Origin: Bacteroidia bacterium
GTDB lineage: Bacteria; Bacteroidota; Bacteroidia; Bacteroidales; Azobacteroidaceae
NCBI GenBank assembly: GCA_026000155.1
Contig: BNYG01000022.1
Coordinates: forward strand, 1-43,478
Length of the DNA: 43,478 bases
Direction of reading: 5' to 3'
Made by a program: the position numbers and the translations under genes. The notes beneath the pieces were generated by a model. It was not told where the DNA came from. It ran no database searches and was given only the letters and a program-made list of their open reading frames with translations. This document shows, one piece after another, positions 25,777-35,052 of the stretch. Position 1 is the first letter of the stretch. Each line of letters starts with the position of its first letter.

Positions 25777-27813
25777 TTACCAGATTGCCACCCGTTTTTC
25801 TTTCGGAACATACATCGTATTTTCCGGCGTTACATTAAATGCATCGTACCAGGCATCGATTTGAGGTAAAGCGCCATTCACACGCCATTTTCCCAAGGAA
25901 TGCGGATCGGCTTTCGTCAAGCGCAAGATTTCCGCATCGCGGATATTGCCTGCCCAAACCGTAGCATAGCCTAAGAAAAACCGTTGTGCACCGGTAAATC
26001 CGTCAACCGGAGCAGGAACTTCTTTCCCTTTCAAGGTATTTTGATAGGCTTGCCAGGAAACCTGTAAGCCGCCTTGGTCGGCGATATTTTCACCCAAAGT
26101 ATATCGTCCGTTGGCATGCACCGTATCCAATACCACTATATTGTCAAAACAATCGATCAGCACTTGTGCGCGTTTTTTAAAACGTTCGGCATCTTCCGCT
26201 GTCCACCAATCCGACAAATTACCCTCTTTATCAAACTGACGGCCTTGATCGTCAAAACCATGTGTCATTTCGTGACCGATCACGACACCAATCGCTCCGT
26301 AATTCACGGCATCATCCGCATCAAAATTGAAGAAAGGCGGTTGCAAAATAGCTGCCGGAAAACAGATTTCGTTCGTTGCCGGATTGTAATACGCATTCAC
26401 CGTTTGCGGTGTCATCATCCATTCGTCTTTATCCACCGGTTGATTGAATTTGCCGGCCATATAGTCATAATCGAATTGGTTGGAACGGATAATATTTTCC
26501 AAATAGGATTTTTCTTTATCAACCGTTAATTTGGAATAATCCCGCCATTTGTCCGGATAACCGATTTTGATATGGAAAGTCGCCAATTTTTCCTGCGCTT
26601 TCAATTTGGTGGTATCGCCCATCCATTCCAGATTATTAATCCGTTCGCCTAAAGCTGTTTGCAAGTTATGAACCAAACCCACCATTTTTTCTTTGGCAGC
26701 AGCCGGGAAATATTTTTCCACATACAATTGTCCTACAGCTTCACCCAAGGTACCGTCGATCACATCCACGGCTCTTTTCCAGCGTTCGCGTTGTTGTTCT
26801 TTACCGGATAAGGTTTTACCGTAAAATTCAAAAGAAGCGGCGGTATATTCATCGCTCAGGAAACCGGAAGCATAATTGATGGCATTCCAGATCAAATACT
26901 GTTTGATGTCTTCCAAAGACTCCGTTTTCAATACTTTGCTGACTTCGGCAATCGGTTCCAATTGCCCCACATTCAACTCTTTAAGTTCCTGGATACCAAT
27001 AGCCGGAAAATAAGTAACCCAATCAATCTCCGGTGAAAGTTTGACCAATTCGGTAATGCTGATTTTGTGGTAATTAGCAACCGGATCGCGAAGCGCTTCC
27101 CGGGGAGAAGCTATTTGCGCCAATTGTGTTTCAATTTTCAGAACGGCAGCCGAAGCTTTTTGTGCTGCTTCTACGGTATAGCCGGACAAAGTAAATAATT
27201 TTTCTATCAATTCGACATATTTGGTACGGATTTCCTTTGAACGATCATCATTTTCAAGATAATAATCGCGATCACCCATATCATATCCCCCTTGATTCAG
27301 GTGAAAAATATTAATCGAACTATTCATATCATCCGCATACACCCATTGGCTAAAAAACGGACTGATACCCTTCCGAACCATCTCTGCCAATACGGCAGTC
27401 AGTTGCGATTTATCGCTGATAGCATTTAATTGTTCAAGATAAGGCAGGAGCGGTGCGGAACCGTCGGCATTCAAACGGACACTATCCATTGCCAAAGCAT
27501 ACAAATCCCCGATTTTTTGCGCCACGCTTCCCTGTTCACCCGGTTTTTGGGAAATCTCGGCAATCAGGTCTTTCACTTGTTGCTGGCTTTGTTCGCGCAA
27601 AGCGTCAAAAGTGCCGAAACGGGCATATTCCGGTTTTAAAGGATGCGAAAGCATCCAGCCTCCATCGGCAAACTGATAAAAGTCATTTCCCGGAACCACC
27701 ATGGTATCCAGGTTCGCAAGATCAATACCTTTTACAGTACTCTTTTTGTTGTCGGTACAAGAAGATAAAATCATTGTAGAAACGATTGTTAAATAAAAAA
27801 TTGCTTGTCTCAT
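25777..27813 (-). CDS. M13 family metallopeptidase (PepO/neprilysin-like) lipoprotein
   Basis: 678 aa from the ATG at 27813. The longer frame to 27924 would run into the preceding ABC-F gene and would bury the signal peptide. The start MRQAIFYLTIVSTMILSSC is a lipoprotein signal with lipobox cysteine. The zinc site is HEMTH (514-518) followed by ENIADQGG with the third ligand. M13 peptidases cleave small peptides outside the cytoplasm. The gene begins 10 bases after the ABC-F stop, so they may be co-transcribed. Confidence 0.94.
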   Translation of the reverse strand: MRQAIFYLTIVSTMILSSCTDNKKSTVKGIDLANLDTMVVPGNDFYQFADGGWMLSHPLKPEYARFGTFDALREQSQQQVKDLIAEISQKPGEQGSVAQKIGDLYALAMDSVRLNADGSAPLLPYLEQLNAISDKSQLTAVLAEMVRKGISPFFSQWVYADDMNSSINIFHLNQGGYDMGDRDYYLENDDRSKEIRTKYVELIEKLFTLSGYTVEAAQKASAAVLKIETQLAQIASPREALRDPVANYHKISITELVKLSPEIDWVTYFPAIGIQELKELNVGQLEPIAEVSKVLKTESLEDIKQYLIWNAINYASGFLSDEYTAASFEFYGKTLSGKEQQRERWKRAVDVIDGTLGEAVGQLYVEKYFPAAAKEKMVGLVHNLQTALGERINNLEWMGDTTKLKAQEKLATFHIKIGYPDKWRDYSKLTVDKEKSYLENIIRSNQFDYDYMAGKFNQPVDKDEWMMTPQTVNAYYNPATNEICFPAAILQPPFFNFDADDAVNYGAIGVVIGHEMTHGFDDQGRQFDKEGNLSDWWTAEDAERFKKRAQVLIDCFDNIVVLDTVHANGRYTLGENIADQGGLQVSWQAYQNTLKGKEVPAPVDGFTGAQRFFLGYATVWAGNIRDAEILRLTKADPHSLGKWRVNGALPQIDAWYDAFNVTPENTMYVPKEKRVAIW

Positions 27814-27823
27814 AATAAAAAAT

Positions 27824-29794
27824 TTATGTATATTTTTCCAATTCAATAGTTGCTTCCGTCCATTCGTCCATGACAGCCGACAGTTTTTTTTGCAATTCCG
27901 CATGTTTCCATAGCAAATCCACATTGGAAGCGCCTTCGGGAGTGATCAAAACCGCCTCCATTTCCTTTATTTCGGTTTCCAATTTTTCAATTTTCTTTTC
28001 CGATTCGGCAACGGCTTTTTCCAATTTGCGAAGGGCTTTTTGCGCTTCTTTGCGTTCTTCGTAAGATTGGGCAGCTAATGATGAGGATTCTGTCATCCCG
28101 TGCTTGACACGGGATCTCCCGGTGTCCGTTAATGGGCTATTAACGTTTGGCAGGGGATTGCGGGTCAAGCCCGCAATGACAGAGGCGGAAGCGGAAGCAG
28201 ATGCCAAAAATTCGTAAATTCCCCCCAGATGTTCTTTAATCTTCTGATTCCCGAATTCATAGACTTTGTCTGCCAATCCGTCTAAAAATTCCCGGTCGTG
28301 CGATACCAAAATCACTGTGCCGTCAAATTCTTTCAAGGCTTCTTTCAATACGTCTTTCGAACGCATATCCAAATGATTGGTCGGTTCGTCCAAAATCAGC
28401 AGATTCACCGGTTCGAGCAATAATTTAATCATTGCCAGGCGCGTCCTTTCTCCTCCCGAAAGTACCGCTACTTTTTTATCCGAAGCTTCGCCTCCAAACA
28501 TGAATGCACCCAGGATATCCCGGATTTTGGTCCGTATATCTCCTGTCGCCACATAATCAATCGTCTGGAAAACCGTTAGTTTTTCATCCATCAGATCGGC
28601 TTGGTTTTGAGCGAAATAACCGATTTTGACATTGTGTCCCAATTGCAGTTTTCCCTCGTATGGGATTTGCTCCATAATACACTTGACCAAAGTCGATTTA
28701 CCCTCCCCATTTTTGCCGACAAAAGCCACTTTATCGCCCCTGTTAATGGTCAGCGTGGCCTCCTGAAAAACGACATGATCGCCGTACTTTTTGGATACAT
28801 TTTCCATAATCACCGGATAAGATCCGGAACGGGGCGCCGGCGGAAATTTCAAGCGCAAGGCCGAATTATCTTCGTCATCCACTTCCAACCGTTCCAATTT
28901 ATCCAATTGCTTGATACGGCTTTGCACTTGAACGGCTTTCGAAGCTTTGTAGCGGAAACGTTCGATAAAATCTTCCGTATCTTCTATTTGCTTCCGTTGA
29001 TTTTCGTAAGCCCGCAGTTGCTGTTCGCGCCGTTCTTTCCGCAATTCCACATATTTGGAATAATTCACGCGGTAATCATAGACTTTTCCCAATGAAATTT
29101 CAATGGTGCGTTGCGTCACATTATCAATAAACGCCCGGTCGTGCGAAACCAGTATCACCGCATTGGCTTGCGTAGCCAGGAAATTTTCCAGCCATTGAAT
29201 CGATTCGATGTCCAAATGGTTGGTCGGTTCGTCCAAGAGTAGAATGTCCGGTTTGCGCAAAAGGATCTTAGCCAATTCGATACGCATCCGCCAGCCGCCG
29301 CTGAATTCATTCGTCGGGCGGTCGAAATCCGTCCGGGTAAATCCCAAACCGGTCAATGTTTTTTCCACGTCCGCCTGCCTGTTGGAAGCTCCTTCCATCG
29401 CGAGGCGTTCATTTAAATGGGTGATGGTATCAATCAATTTATGATAAGATTCCGATTCATAATCTGTCTGTTCGGCTAATTCCAAGTTCCGTTTTTCCAA
29501 TTCGGCTTCCATTTGCAGGATTTCTTCAAAAGCCAAAGAAGCCTCTTCCCTGACTGTCCGTTCGTCAGCCAAATGCATCTGTTGCGGAAGATAACCGATA
29601 GTCGCTTCTTTAGGCATAGAAACCCTGCCTTTAGTGGGTTCTTGCAATCCGGCAAAGATTTTCAAGAGCGTACTCTTCCCCGCTCCGTTTTTCCCCACTA
29701 AAGCCACCCGGTCTTTTTTATCTATCACGAAACCAATATCATCCAAGAGGTTAAAACCTCCGAAAGAAACGGTCAGATTTTCAACTGAAAACAC
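27824..29794 (-). CDS. ABC-F family ATP-binding protein with an in-frame palindromic repeat insertion
   Basis: 656 aa with two ABC domains and no transmembrane domain, the ABC-F layout that acts on the ribosome (translation factor or antibiotic protection). Walker A motifs are GKNGAGKST and GKNGEGKST. Signatures are FSGGWRMR and LSGGERTR, and Walker B is LLLDEPTNHLD twice, with the linker coiled coil between. A C-terminal coiled coil (about 580-650) follows. Between the second ABC domain and this coiled coil lies an unusual stretch, SASASASVIAGLTRNPLPN onward (about 530-570), encoded by a family-1 palindromic repeat. The frame is intact, so the protein is probably made with this insert. Confidence 0.94.
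   Translation of the reverse strand: MFSVENLTVSFGGFNLLDDIGFVIDKKDRVALVGKNGAGKSTLLKIFAGLQEPTKGRVSMPKEATIGYLPQQMHLADERTVREEASLAFEEILQMEAELEKRNLELAEQTDYESESYHKLIDTITHLNERLAMEGASNRQADVEKTLTGLGFTRTDFDRPTNEFSGGWRMRIELAKILLRKPDILLLDEPTNHLDIESIQWLENFLATQANAVILVSHDRAFIDNVTQRTIEISLGKVYDYRVNYSKYVELRKERREQQLRAYENQRKQIEDTEDFIERFRYKASKAVQVQSRIKQLDKLERLEVDDEDNSALRLKFPPAPRSGSYPVIMENVSKKYGDHVVFQEATLTINRGDKVAFVGKNGEGKSTLVKCIMEQIPYEGKLQLGHNVKIGYFAQNQADLMDEKLTVFQTIDYVATGDIRTKIRDILGAFMFGGEASDKKVAVLSGGERTRLAMIKLLLEPVNLLILDEPTNHLDMRSKDVLKEALKEFDGTVILVSHDREFLDGLADKVYEFGNQKIKEHLGGIYEFLASASASASVIAGLTRNPLPNVNSPLTDTGRSRVKHGMTESSSLAAQSYEERKEAQKALRKLEKAVAESEKKIEKLETEIKEMEAVLITPEGASNVDLLWKHAELQKKLSAVMDEWTEATIELEKYT
28089..28183. 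repeat. Palindromic repeat, family 1, copy B, inside the ABC-F gene
   Basis: Three successive hairpins: ATCCCGT/ACGGGAT, CGTTAAT/ATTAACG and ATTGCGGG/CCCGCAAT, bounded by CTGTCAT and ATGACAG. The layout and the central TGTCCGTTAA match the intergenic copy at 37794. The first hairpin differs in sequence but keeps its pairing. It is translated in frame as part of the ABC-F protein. Confidence 0.85.
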
Positions 29795-29821
29795 TATTTA
29801 GAATTATTTTATTTTTTAAAT

Positions 29822-30139
29822 TTACTCAACTAACATTTCTTTCAAAATGCTTTTGACATTCTGAATATTCACACCAGATAATCTGCCAATATGGCTTTGT
29901 AACCGGATTTTATCTACCGTCCGTATCTGATCTAAGGCAATGCTTGCCTTTTTCTCTCCGAGCGAACAATTCACCCTATAAGGATAGGATTTGATTGTGG
30001 AAGTCATAGGAGCTATAATAAGCGTATTCAAATGAGCATTCATCTCATTAGGACTAATAATTACGGCAGGTCTAATTTTATTTATTTCACTTCCAAGGGT
30101 CGGGTTTAAATCCACCCAATATACATCATATTGATTCAT
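29822..30139 (-). CDS. mazF: MazF/PemK family toxin
   Basis: 105 aa. The start YDVYWVDLNPTLGSEINKIRPAVIISPNEMN is the conserved beta-barrel core of MazF/PemK endoribonucleases, which cut mRNA at short sequences. LIIAPMTST and ALDQIRTVDKIRL are further family blocks. It begins one base after the antitoxin gene. The cleavage sequence cannot be predicted from this. Confidence 0.9.
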   Translation of the reverse strand: MNQYDVYWVDLNPTLGSEINKIRPAVIISPNEMNAHLNTLIIAPMTSTIKSYPYRVNCSLGEKKASIALDQIRTVDKIRLQSHIGRLSGVNIQNVKSILKEMLVE

Positions 30140-30140
30140 A

Positions 30141-30389
30141 TTATTGCCATTCTTCTATAATATCATCTTCAAAAATATCCGGAAATAACAAGTGATCATC
30201 TTTCTGTTGATGCATTTCTTTTGCTGCTGCTTCCCATCCTTCACGAGGATTCTTTTTTGTCAATATGATATGATTGTTTTTCAACAATAAATCTAAGGTT
30301 TTTCCTGTTTGCAAAGCCATATCTTTGACAATAAAACTGGGCATAATAACACCCACCGATGACCCTATTTTTACAATTCGTGCTTCCAT
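30141..30389 (-). CDS. mazE: MazE/AbrB-type antitoxin
   Basis: 82 aa. The N-terminal MEARIVKIGSSVGVIMPSFIVKDM is a swapped-hairpin AbrB/MazE DNA-binding domain. The acidic C-terminal tail (FPDIFEDDIIEEW) would bind and neutralise the toxin. It precedes the MazF gene, the usual antitoxin-first order, behind its own promoter. Autorepression is likely by analogy. Confidence 0.88.
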   Translation of the reverse strand: MEARIVKIGSSVGVIMPSFIVKDMALQTGKTLDLLLKNNHIILTKKNPREGWEAAAKEMHQQKDDHLLFPDIFEDDIIEEWQ

Positions 30390-30417
30390 AACTCCAAGTA
30401 TTTTACTGTTACCGTCA

Positions 30418-30449
30418 CAAAAATACGATAATAATTTTATTATAACAAA
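30418..30449 (-). promoter_or_regulatory. Complete Bacteroidetes promoter for mazEF
   Basis: On the minus strand TTTG (30449-30446) and TATTTTTG (30425-30418) are 20 bases apart, an excellent fit to the consensus. The -7 element is 28 bases upstream of the mazE start. Confidence 0.65.
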
Positions 30450-30464
30450 TATATTATAACAAAA

Positions 30465-31226
30465 TTACAATACGGCTTTATTCCAAGCTTGCGCCATGAG
30501 TTGCGCCCCCGCCATGGACGGATGCACACCATCCGGGCCCCAGTAGGCGGCATCGGCTTTTTTCAATGCTTCATTAAATACTGATTGGAAAGGAACAAAT
30601 ATCAATTTAAATTCCTTTGCCAATGCTTTTGCTACATTACGATAAGGAGCAAAATCCCCTTCCCATGTATTGTCCAAGGCTTTACCGCCATGAATGATAA
30701 ACGGTTCGCAAATAGCAATCTTGACTCCCGGCAATGCCTTGATGGTACGAGCCAAAAGGGCGCGGTAATCGGCTTCGTATTCCACGATGGTGCCTTTGTA
30801 ATCGTTTGTTTTGGTATGCCAAAAATCGTTTACGCCAATCAGAATGCTTACCACATTGGGTTTCAAATCAATACAGTCTTTATCCCAACGTTCTGCCAAC
30901 TGGAATACTTTATTTCCCGAAATGCCGCGATTATAGATTTTCAATTCTTTACCGGCATGATTGGCAAGGACATTGGCTCCGATAAAAAGCGAATAGCCGT
31001 TTCCCAATTGGGATTGTTTGTTCGCTTCATTTTCATCCGTTCTGTTCCGTCCCGCATCGGTAATGGAATCGCCTTGCAACAAAATAGTCGCTCCTTTGGA
31101 CAGATTTTGTCCACTCAAATCATTCGTTGAAGAAGTATCCGGCAGGGCTGCCTTTACTATTTCAGGAATAGAAATAGCGGCTGCGCCTGCTAATGCTGAT
31201 TTTTTGAAAAAATTTCGTCTATTCAT
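30465..31226 (-). CDS. SGNH/GDSL hydrolase with a twin-arginine-like signal
   Basis: 253 aa. MNRRNFFKKSALAGAAAISIPEIVKA is a signal with a twin arginine, suggesting folded export. The SGNH blocks are visible: GDSITDAGRN (nucleophile Ser), the Gly in block II, GVNDFW (Asn) and DGVHPS (Asp/His dyad). Such enzymes deacetylate or de-esterify polysaccharides or lipids; the actual substrate is unknown. A palindromic repeat separates it from the upstream NTP-transferase gene. Confidence 0.9.
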   Translation of the reverse strand: MNRRNFFKKSALAGAAAISIPEIVKAALPDTSSTNDLSGQNLSKGATILLQGDSITDAGRNRTDENEANKQSQLGNGYSLFIGANVLANHAGKELKIYNRGISGNKVFQLAERWDKDCIDLKPNVVSILIGVNDFWHTKTNDYKGTIVEYEADYRALLARTIKALPGVKIAICEPFIIHGGKALDNTWEGDFAPYRNVAKALAKEFKLIFVPFQSVFNEALKKADAAYWGPDGVHPSMAGAQLMAQAWNKAVL

Positions 31227-31250
31227 ATTTTAAAACAATTAAATTTCTTT

Positions 31251-31273
31251 CATTGCGGGCTTGACCCGCAATG
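31251..31273. repeat. Palindromic repeat, family 1, copy C
   Basis: CATTGCGGG and CCCGCAATG flank a five-base ttga-type loop. It is in the 60-base gap between the NTP-transferase stop and the GDSL hydrolase start, where it could act as a hairpin in the transcript. Confidence 0.8.
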
Positions 31274-31286
31274 GCAAATAACAATA

Positions 31287-32192
31287 TTAAAACAATTTTG
31301 CCGGATATTCTCCTTGATTCACTAATTCCTGAATTTTTGCCACTACCGAAGCTCGGTCGTCCGCGTACGTCACTCCAAACCATTTGGAAGGTGTATCCAA
31401 CACTTTGACTCTTGCCACTCCATTGGAAATCAAATCATTCACTACCGAAGGAATATAAAATTCCGCTTTCAGGTTGTCTTGATTATGGATCAGGAAATCA
31501 ACAAAATGTTCTTCCGAATAATCAAAATATTCGGGTGTGAAACCCCACATATTCATCGAAACGGGCGTACTTTCGTCAATCGCCACCAAGTTGTCGTTTT
31601 CGTCTTTGTATTTGATTTGTCCGTCGGTATCGCGGATAATGTAGGTGCGTTCCACCACCGAAGTCAAAAAACTATCCGCATCGGTTGAGCAAACGCCACG
31701 GGCCACCGAACCGCTTTCGGACAAGGTATTTCCTACCCGGTAACCAACCATGGAATACACATTTTTTTTGCCGGCAAGGGTTTTCAGGAAATCCGCCAGA
31801 ACCTGGAAACTTTCGCGACCATAAAAATCGTCCGCATTAATCACCGCAAACGGTTCATTGATCACTTCTTTCGCCATCATCAAAGCGTGATTGGTTCCCC
31901 AGGGTTTGCCCCGGTCGGGATTTAAGGCAAAACCTTTCGGCAAGCGGTCCAATTCTTGAAAAACAATCTCTACAGGAAGGAGATGTTCGTATTTCGTCAG
32001 AATCTTCCGGCGAAAATCGTCCAAAAACGACTCGCGGATAACGAAAACGATTTTGCCGAATCCGGCGCGTATCGCATCGAAAACGGAATAATCCATGATG
32101 GTTTCACCGTTAGGACCTAATCCGTCCAACTGTTTTAATCCTCCATAGCGGCTGCCCATTCCGGCGGCCAATACAAATAAAGTAGGTTTCAT
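31287..32192 (-). CDS. Nucleotidyltransferase (NDP-sugar pyrophosphorylase-like)
   Basis: 301 aa. LAAGMGSRYGGLKQLDGLGPNGE is the activation loop of sugar-1-phosphate nucleotidyltransferases, and VINADDFYG holds the metal-binding aspartates. The family joins NTP to a sugar phosphate to give an NDP-sugar. The sugar cannot be told from sequence. Start 12 bases after the apbE stop, on the same strand, so probably in one transcript with it. Confidence 0.87.
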   Translation of the reverse strand: MKPTLFVLAAGMGSRYGGLKQLDGLGPNGETIMDYSVFDAIRAGFGKIVFVIRESFLDDFRRKILTKYEHLLPVEIVFQELDRLPKGFALNPDRGKPWGTNHALMMAKEVINEPFAVINADDFYGRESFQVLADFLKTLAGKKNVYSMVGYRVGNTLSESGSVARGVCSTDADSFLTSVVERTYIIRDTDGQIKYKDENDNLVAIDESTPVSMNMWGFTPEYFDYSEEHFVDFLIHNQDNLKAEFYIPSVVNDLISNGVARVKVLDTPSKWFGVTYADDRASVVAKIQELVNQGEYPAKLF

Positions 32193-32204
32193 CTATTTTA
32201 GTGT

Positions 32205-33212
32205 TTAATTAACGTCCAAAGGTACGTTTTTTTTAAGATATTTTTCAAAATGCATGGATCTTTTTTCCAATAAATTCCCGCTTTCGTCCGCATAAATAAA
32301 CAAATAGTCCAAATCCGGGATTTGACCGGCTATTGCAGATGCTTTTTCCAATCCCATCGCCATGAAAGCCGTCGCCCAGGCATCGGCCGTCATGCAATCC
32401 GGATACAGCACCGAAGCGCTCAAAATCGTTTCTTCCGAAGGATAACCGGTCAGCGGATTAATGGTATGCGCGTATTTTTTTCCGTCTTTGATGTAAAAAT
32501 TCCGGTAATTACCCGAAGTCGCCAGGGAATAATTTTCCAGGAAAATCACTTCCTGCCGGTCTTGTTGAAGTCCGGTAGCATCGTCAATGGGTTTCAGTAT
32601 TTCAATACTCCAGACTTTCCCGGACGGATTTTTCCCTTTTGTACGCACTTCCCCGCCAATTTCAATCATGTAATCGGTGATGCCGTACAAATGAAATAAT
32701 TCAGCCACCACATCGACGGCGTAGCCTTTCGCGATGGACGAAGCATTCAATTGCAAACGAGGATCCGCTTTTATTACATTCCGTCCTTCAAGCCAAACTT
32801 TTTGATAACCGACAAATTGCAGGAGACTATCCACGATATGCGGACTGACTGTATCCAATTTTTCAAATCCGAAACCCCAGAGATTGACCAAGGGCGCACA
32901 GGTAATGTCGTAATATCCCTGACTGAGCTGCGAAATTTCCCTGGCTTTGTTGAATACCGTTATAAACCAATCATCTACCGCTACCGGTTCGTTATGATTG
33001 ACCTTATATATACTGGCATTTTTATTGAAAGGGTTTAACGACAGATCGAAACTGTCCAAGCGGGCGAATATTTCATTACTTAAATTCCTGTGATACTTAT
33101 ACTTAATATGCGTTGAAGTCTTGAATATTTCGCCTTGAGTTAAATAATAAGTGTTTTGTTTCCCGCAAGAAAACAGGAAAAGACAAAACACCCATAAGAC
33201 TATCTGTTTCAT
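32205..33212 (-). CDS. apbE: FAD:protein FMN transferase (ApbE)
   Basis: 335 aa from the ATG at 33212. An upstream in-frame ATG at 33236 lies in argS and would disrupt the lipoprotein signal MKQIVLWVFCLFLFSC. ApbE attaches FMN from FAD to threonine in NqrB, NqrC and RnfG type proteins outside the inner membrane. ASSIAKGYAVD, IEIGGEVRTKGKNP and HTINPLTGYP are family motifs including the metal-binding region. It starts four bases after the argS stop. Confidence 0.92.
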   Translation of the reverse strand: MKQIVLWVFCLFLFSCGKQNTYYLTQGEIFKTSTHIKYKYHRNLSNEIFARLDSFDLSLNPFNKNASIYKVNHNEPVAVDDWFITVFNKAREISQLSQGYYDITCAPLVNLWGFGFEKLDTVSPHIVDSLLQFVGYQKVWLEGRNVIKADPRLQLNASSIAKGYAVDVVAELFHLYGITDYMIEIGGEVRTKGKNPSGKVWSIEILKPIDDATGLQQDRQEVIFLENYSLATSGNYRNFYIKDGKKYAHTINPLTGYPSEETILSASVLYPDCMTADAWATAFMAMGLEKASAIAGQIPDLDYLFIYADESGNLLEKRSMHFEKYLKKNVPLDVN

Positions 33213-33216
33213 CGCC

Positions 33217-34998
33217 TTACATTCTTTCCGGAACATGAATGCCTAACAATCCGAAACCCGTTTGAATGACTTTGCCTACATTCGCAGACAAGACCAAACG
33301 GAATTTCCGCAATTCCTCATTTTCTTCTCCCAAAATGGAATAATCGTGATAGAATTGATTGTATTCTTTCACTAATTCATAGACATAATTCGCAATGACG
33401 GCGGGACTGAAATTATCGGCGGCGTCCTGCACAATGGACGGAAATTCCGCCAGCAATTGAATCAGGTGCACCTCTTTTTCGCTGATGGGGACATCCGGAT
33501 GTATGGGCATCATGGGCGAATAATGATTCGCCCCTACGCGTCGTAAAACCGATTGAATACGTGCGTAGGCATATTGGATAAACGATCCTGTATTACCGTT
33601 AAAATCAATGGATTCCTTCGGATTGAATACCATATTTTTACGCGGATCGACCTTTAATATAAAATATTTCAAAGCGCCCAATCCCACGATTTTAGCCACC
33701 TCGTTGGCTTCCTCTTCGGTATAGCCGTCCAATTTTCCCAATTCTTTGGAGGTGTCTTTGGCGGTTTGTATCATCTCGGCAATCAAATCGTCCGCATCGA
33801 CCACCGTTCCTTCGCGCGATTTCATTTTCCCTTCGGGCAATTCCACCATTCCGTAAGAAAAATGCACCAAGCCTTTTCCAAAGGCAAAACCTAATTTATC
33901 GAGCAAGAGGGAAAGTACTTGAAAATGGTAATTCTGTTCGTTCCCAACGACATACACCATTTTATTGATCGGATAATCGTCGAAACGCAATTTCGCCGTC
34001 CCAATGTCCTGCGTCATATACACGGAAGTGCCATCGGAGCGAAGCAATAATTTTTCATCCAAGCCATCGGAAGTCAGATCTGCCCATACCGAACCGTCTT
34101 CTTTTTTATAAAAAACACCTTTCGCCAAACCTTCCAACACCTTTTCCTTGCCTTCCAGATAGGTTTGGGATTCATAATAAATCTTATCAAAATCAACGCC
34201 CAACGCCTTGTAGGTTTCCTCAAAACCGGCATACACCCAGGAATTCATGGTTTCCCAAAGGCTGACGGTTTCAAAATCGCCGGCTTCCCATTTGCGCAAC
34301 ATTTCGCGGGCTTCCGCCATCAGGGAAGAACGTTCTTCCGCCTCTTTTTTCGTCAAACCGGCCGCTTCCAGTTCCGCCAATTCCTTTTTGTATTCCTGAT
34401 CGAATTTCACGTAGTAATCTCCAATCAGGTGATCGCCTTTTTTACCGGTGGATTCGGGTGTTTCGCCGTTTCCCCAGGTTTTCCAGGCCAACATGGATTT
34501 GCAAATATGGATGCCGCGATCGTTCACAATATTGGTTTTGACCACACGATTGCCGGTAGCTTTCAGGATTTCCGAAATACTGTATCCCAACAAATTATTG
34601 CGGATATGACCCAAATGTAACGGTTTATTCGTATTCGGGGACGAATATTCGATCATGACCAAAGGCGAATCCGCCTGCGCTTTCCGGGTTCCGTAATGTG
34701 CCTCCTGCTGAATATCGTTCAAAATATTCACCCAGTAAGCAGGCGCAATGGTCAGGTTCAAAAAACCTTTAATCACATTGTATTCCGCAATAGACGGTTG
34801 ATTTTGAACCAGGTATTCCCCTATTTCCGTAGCCGTCTGTTCCGGATTTTTTTTCGACAGTTTCAATAAAGGAAAAACGACCAAAGTCAGATGTCCCTTG
34901 AATTCTTTTTTTGTTTTCTGAATCTGAACCGAAGCTTCCGGGATTTTAACGGCATATAATCGCTCTAAATCCTGTTGAATTAAATGTTGAATCGTCAT
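33217..34998 (-). CDS. argS: Arginyl-tRNA synthetase, with an in-frame palindromic repeat
   Basis: 593 aa class I synthetase charging tRNA-Arg. The HIGH motif is HLGH (128-131) and the KMSKS equivalent is KMKSREG. The N-terminal Add1-type domain and C-terminal DALR anticodon-binding domain (about 460-593) are present. In the DALR region VGANHYSP (488-495) is encoded by a GGGCGAA-arm palindrome of the second repeat family. The frame is intact, so the enzyme is probably functional. Confidence 0.96.
   Translation of the reverse strand: MTIQHLIQQDLERLYAVKIPEASVQIQKTKKEFKGHLTLVVFPLLKLSKKNPEQTATEIGEYLVQNQPSIAEYNVIKGFLNLTIAPAYWVNILNDIQQEAHYGTRKAQADSPLVMIEYSSPNTNKPLHLGHIRNNLLGYSISEILKATGNRVVKTNIVNDRGIHICKSMLAWKTWGNGETPESTGKKGDHLIGDYYVKFDQEYKKELAELEAAGLTKKEAEERSSLMAEAREMLRKWEAGDFETVSLWETMNSWVYAGFEETYKALGVDFDKIYYESQTYLEGKEKVLEGLAKGVFYKKEDGSVWADLTSDGLDEKLLLRSDGTSVYMTQDIGTAKLRFDDYPINKMVYVVGNEQNYHFQVLSLLLDKLGFAFGKGLVHFSYGMVELPEGKMKSREGTVVDADDLIAEMIQTAKDTSKELGKLDGYTEEEANEVAKIVGLGALKYFILKVDPRKNMVFNPKESIDFNGNTGSFIQYAYARIQSVLRRVGANHYSPMMPIHPDVPISEKEVHLIQLLAEFPSIVQDAADNFSPAVIANYVYELVKEYNQFYHDYSILGEENEELRKFRLVLSANVGKVIQTGFGLLGIHVPERM
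33514..33537. repeat. Palindromic repeat, family 2, inside argS
   Basis: Arms GGGCGAAT and ATTCGCCC enclose an AATG loop and a trailing CCTAC matches the ends of the element at 43113-43222. On the coding strand it reads VGANHYSP, replacing or inserting into the argS C-terminal region without breaking the frame. Confidence 0.75.
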
Positions 34999-35052
34999 AA
35001 ACTATTTTGCTTGATTTTTCAGTGGACAAAGGTAATAAATAAAATGCAACCA

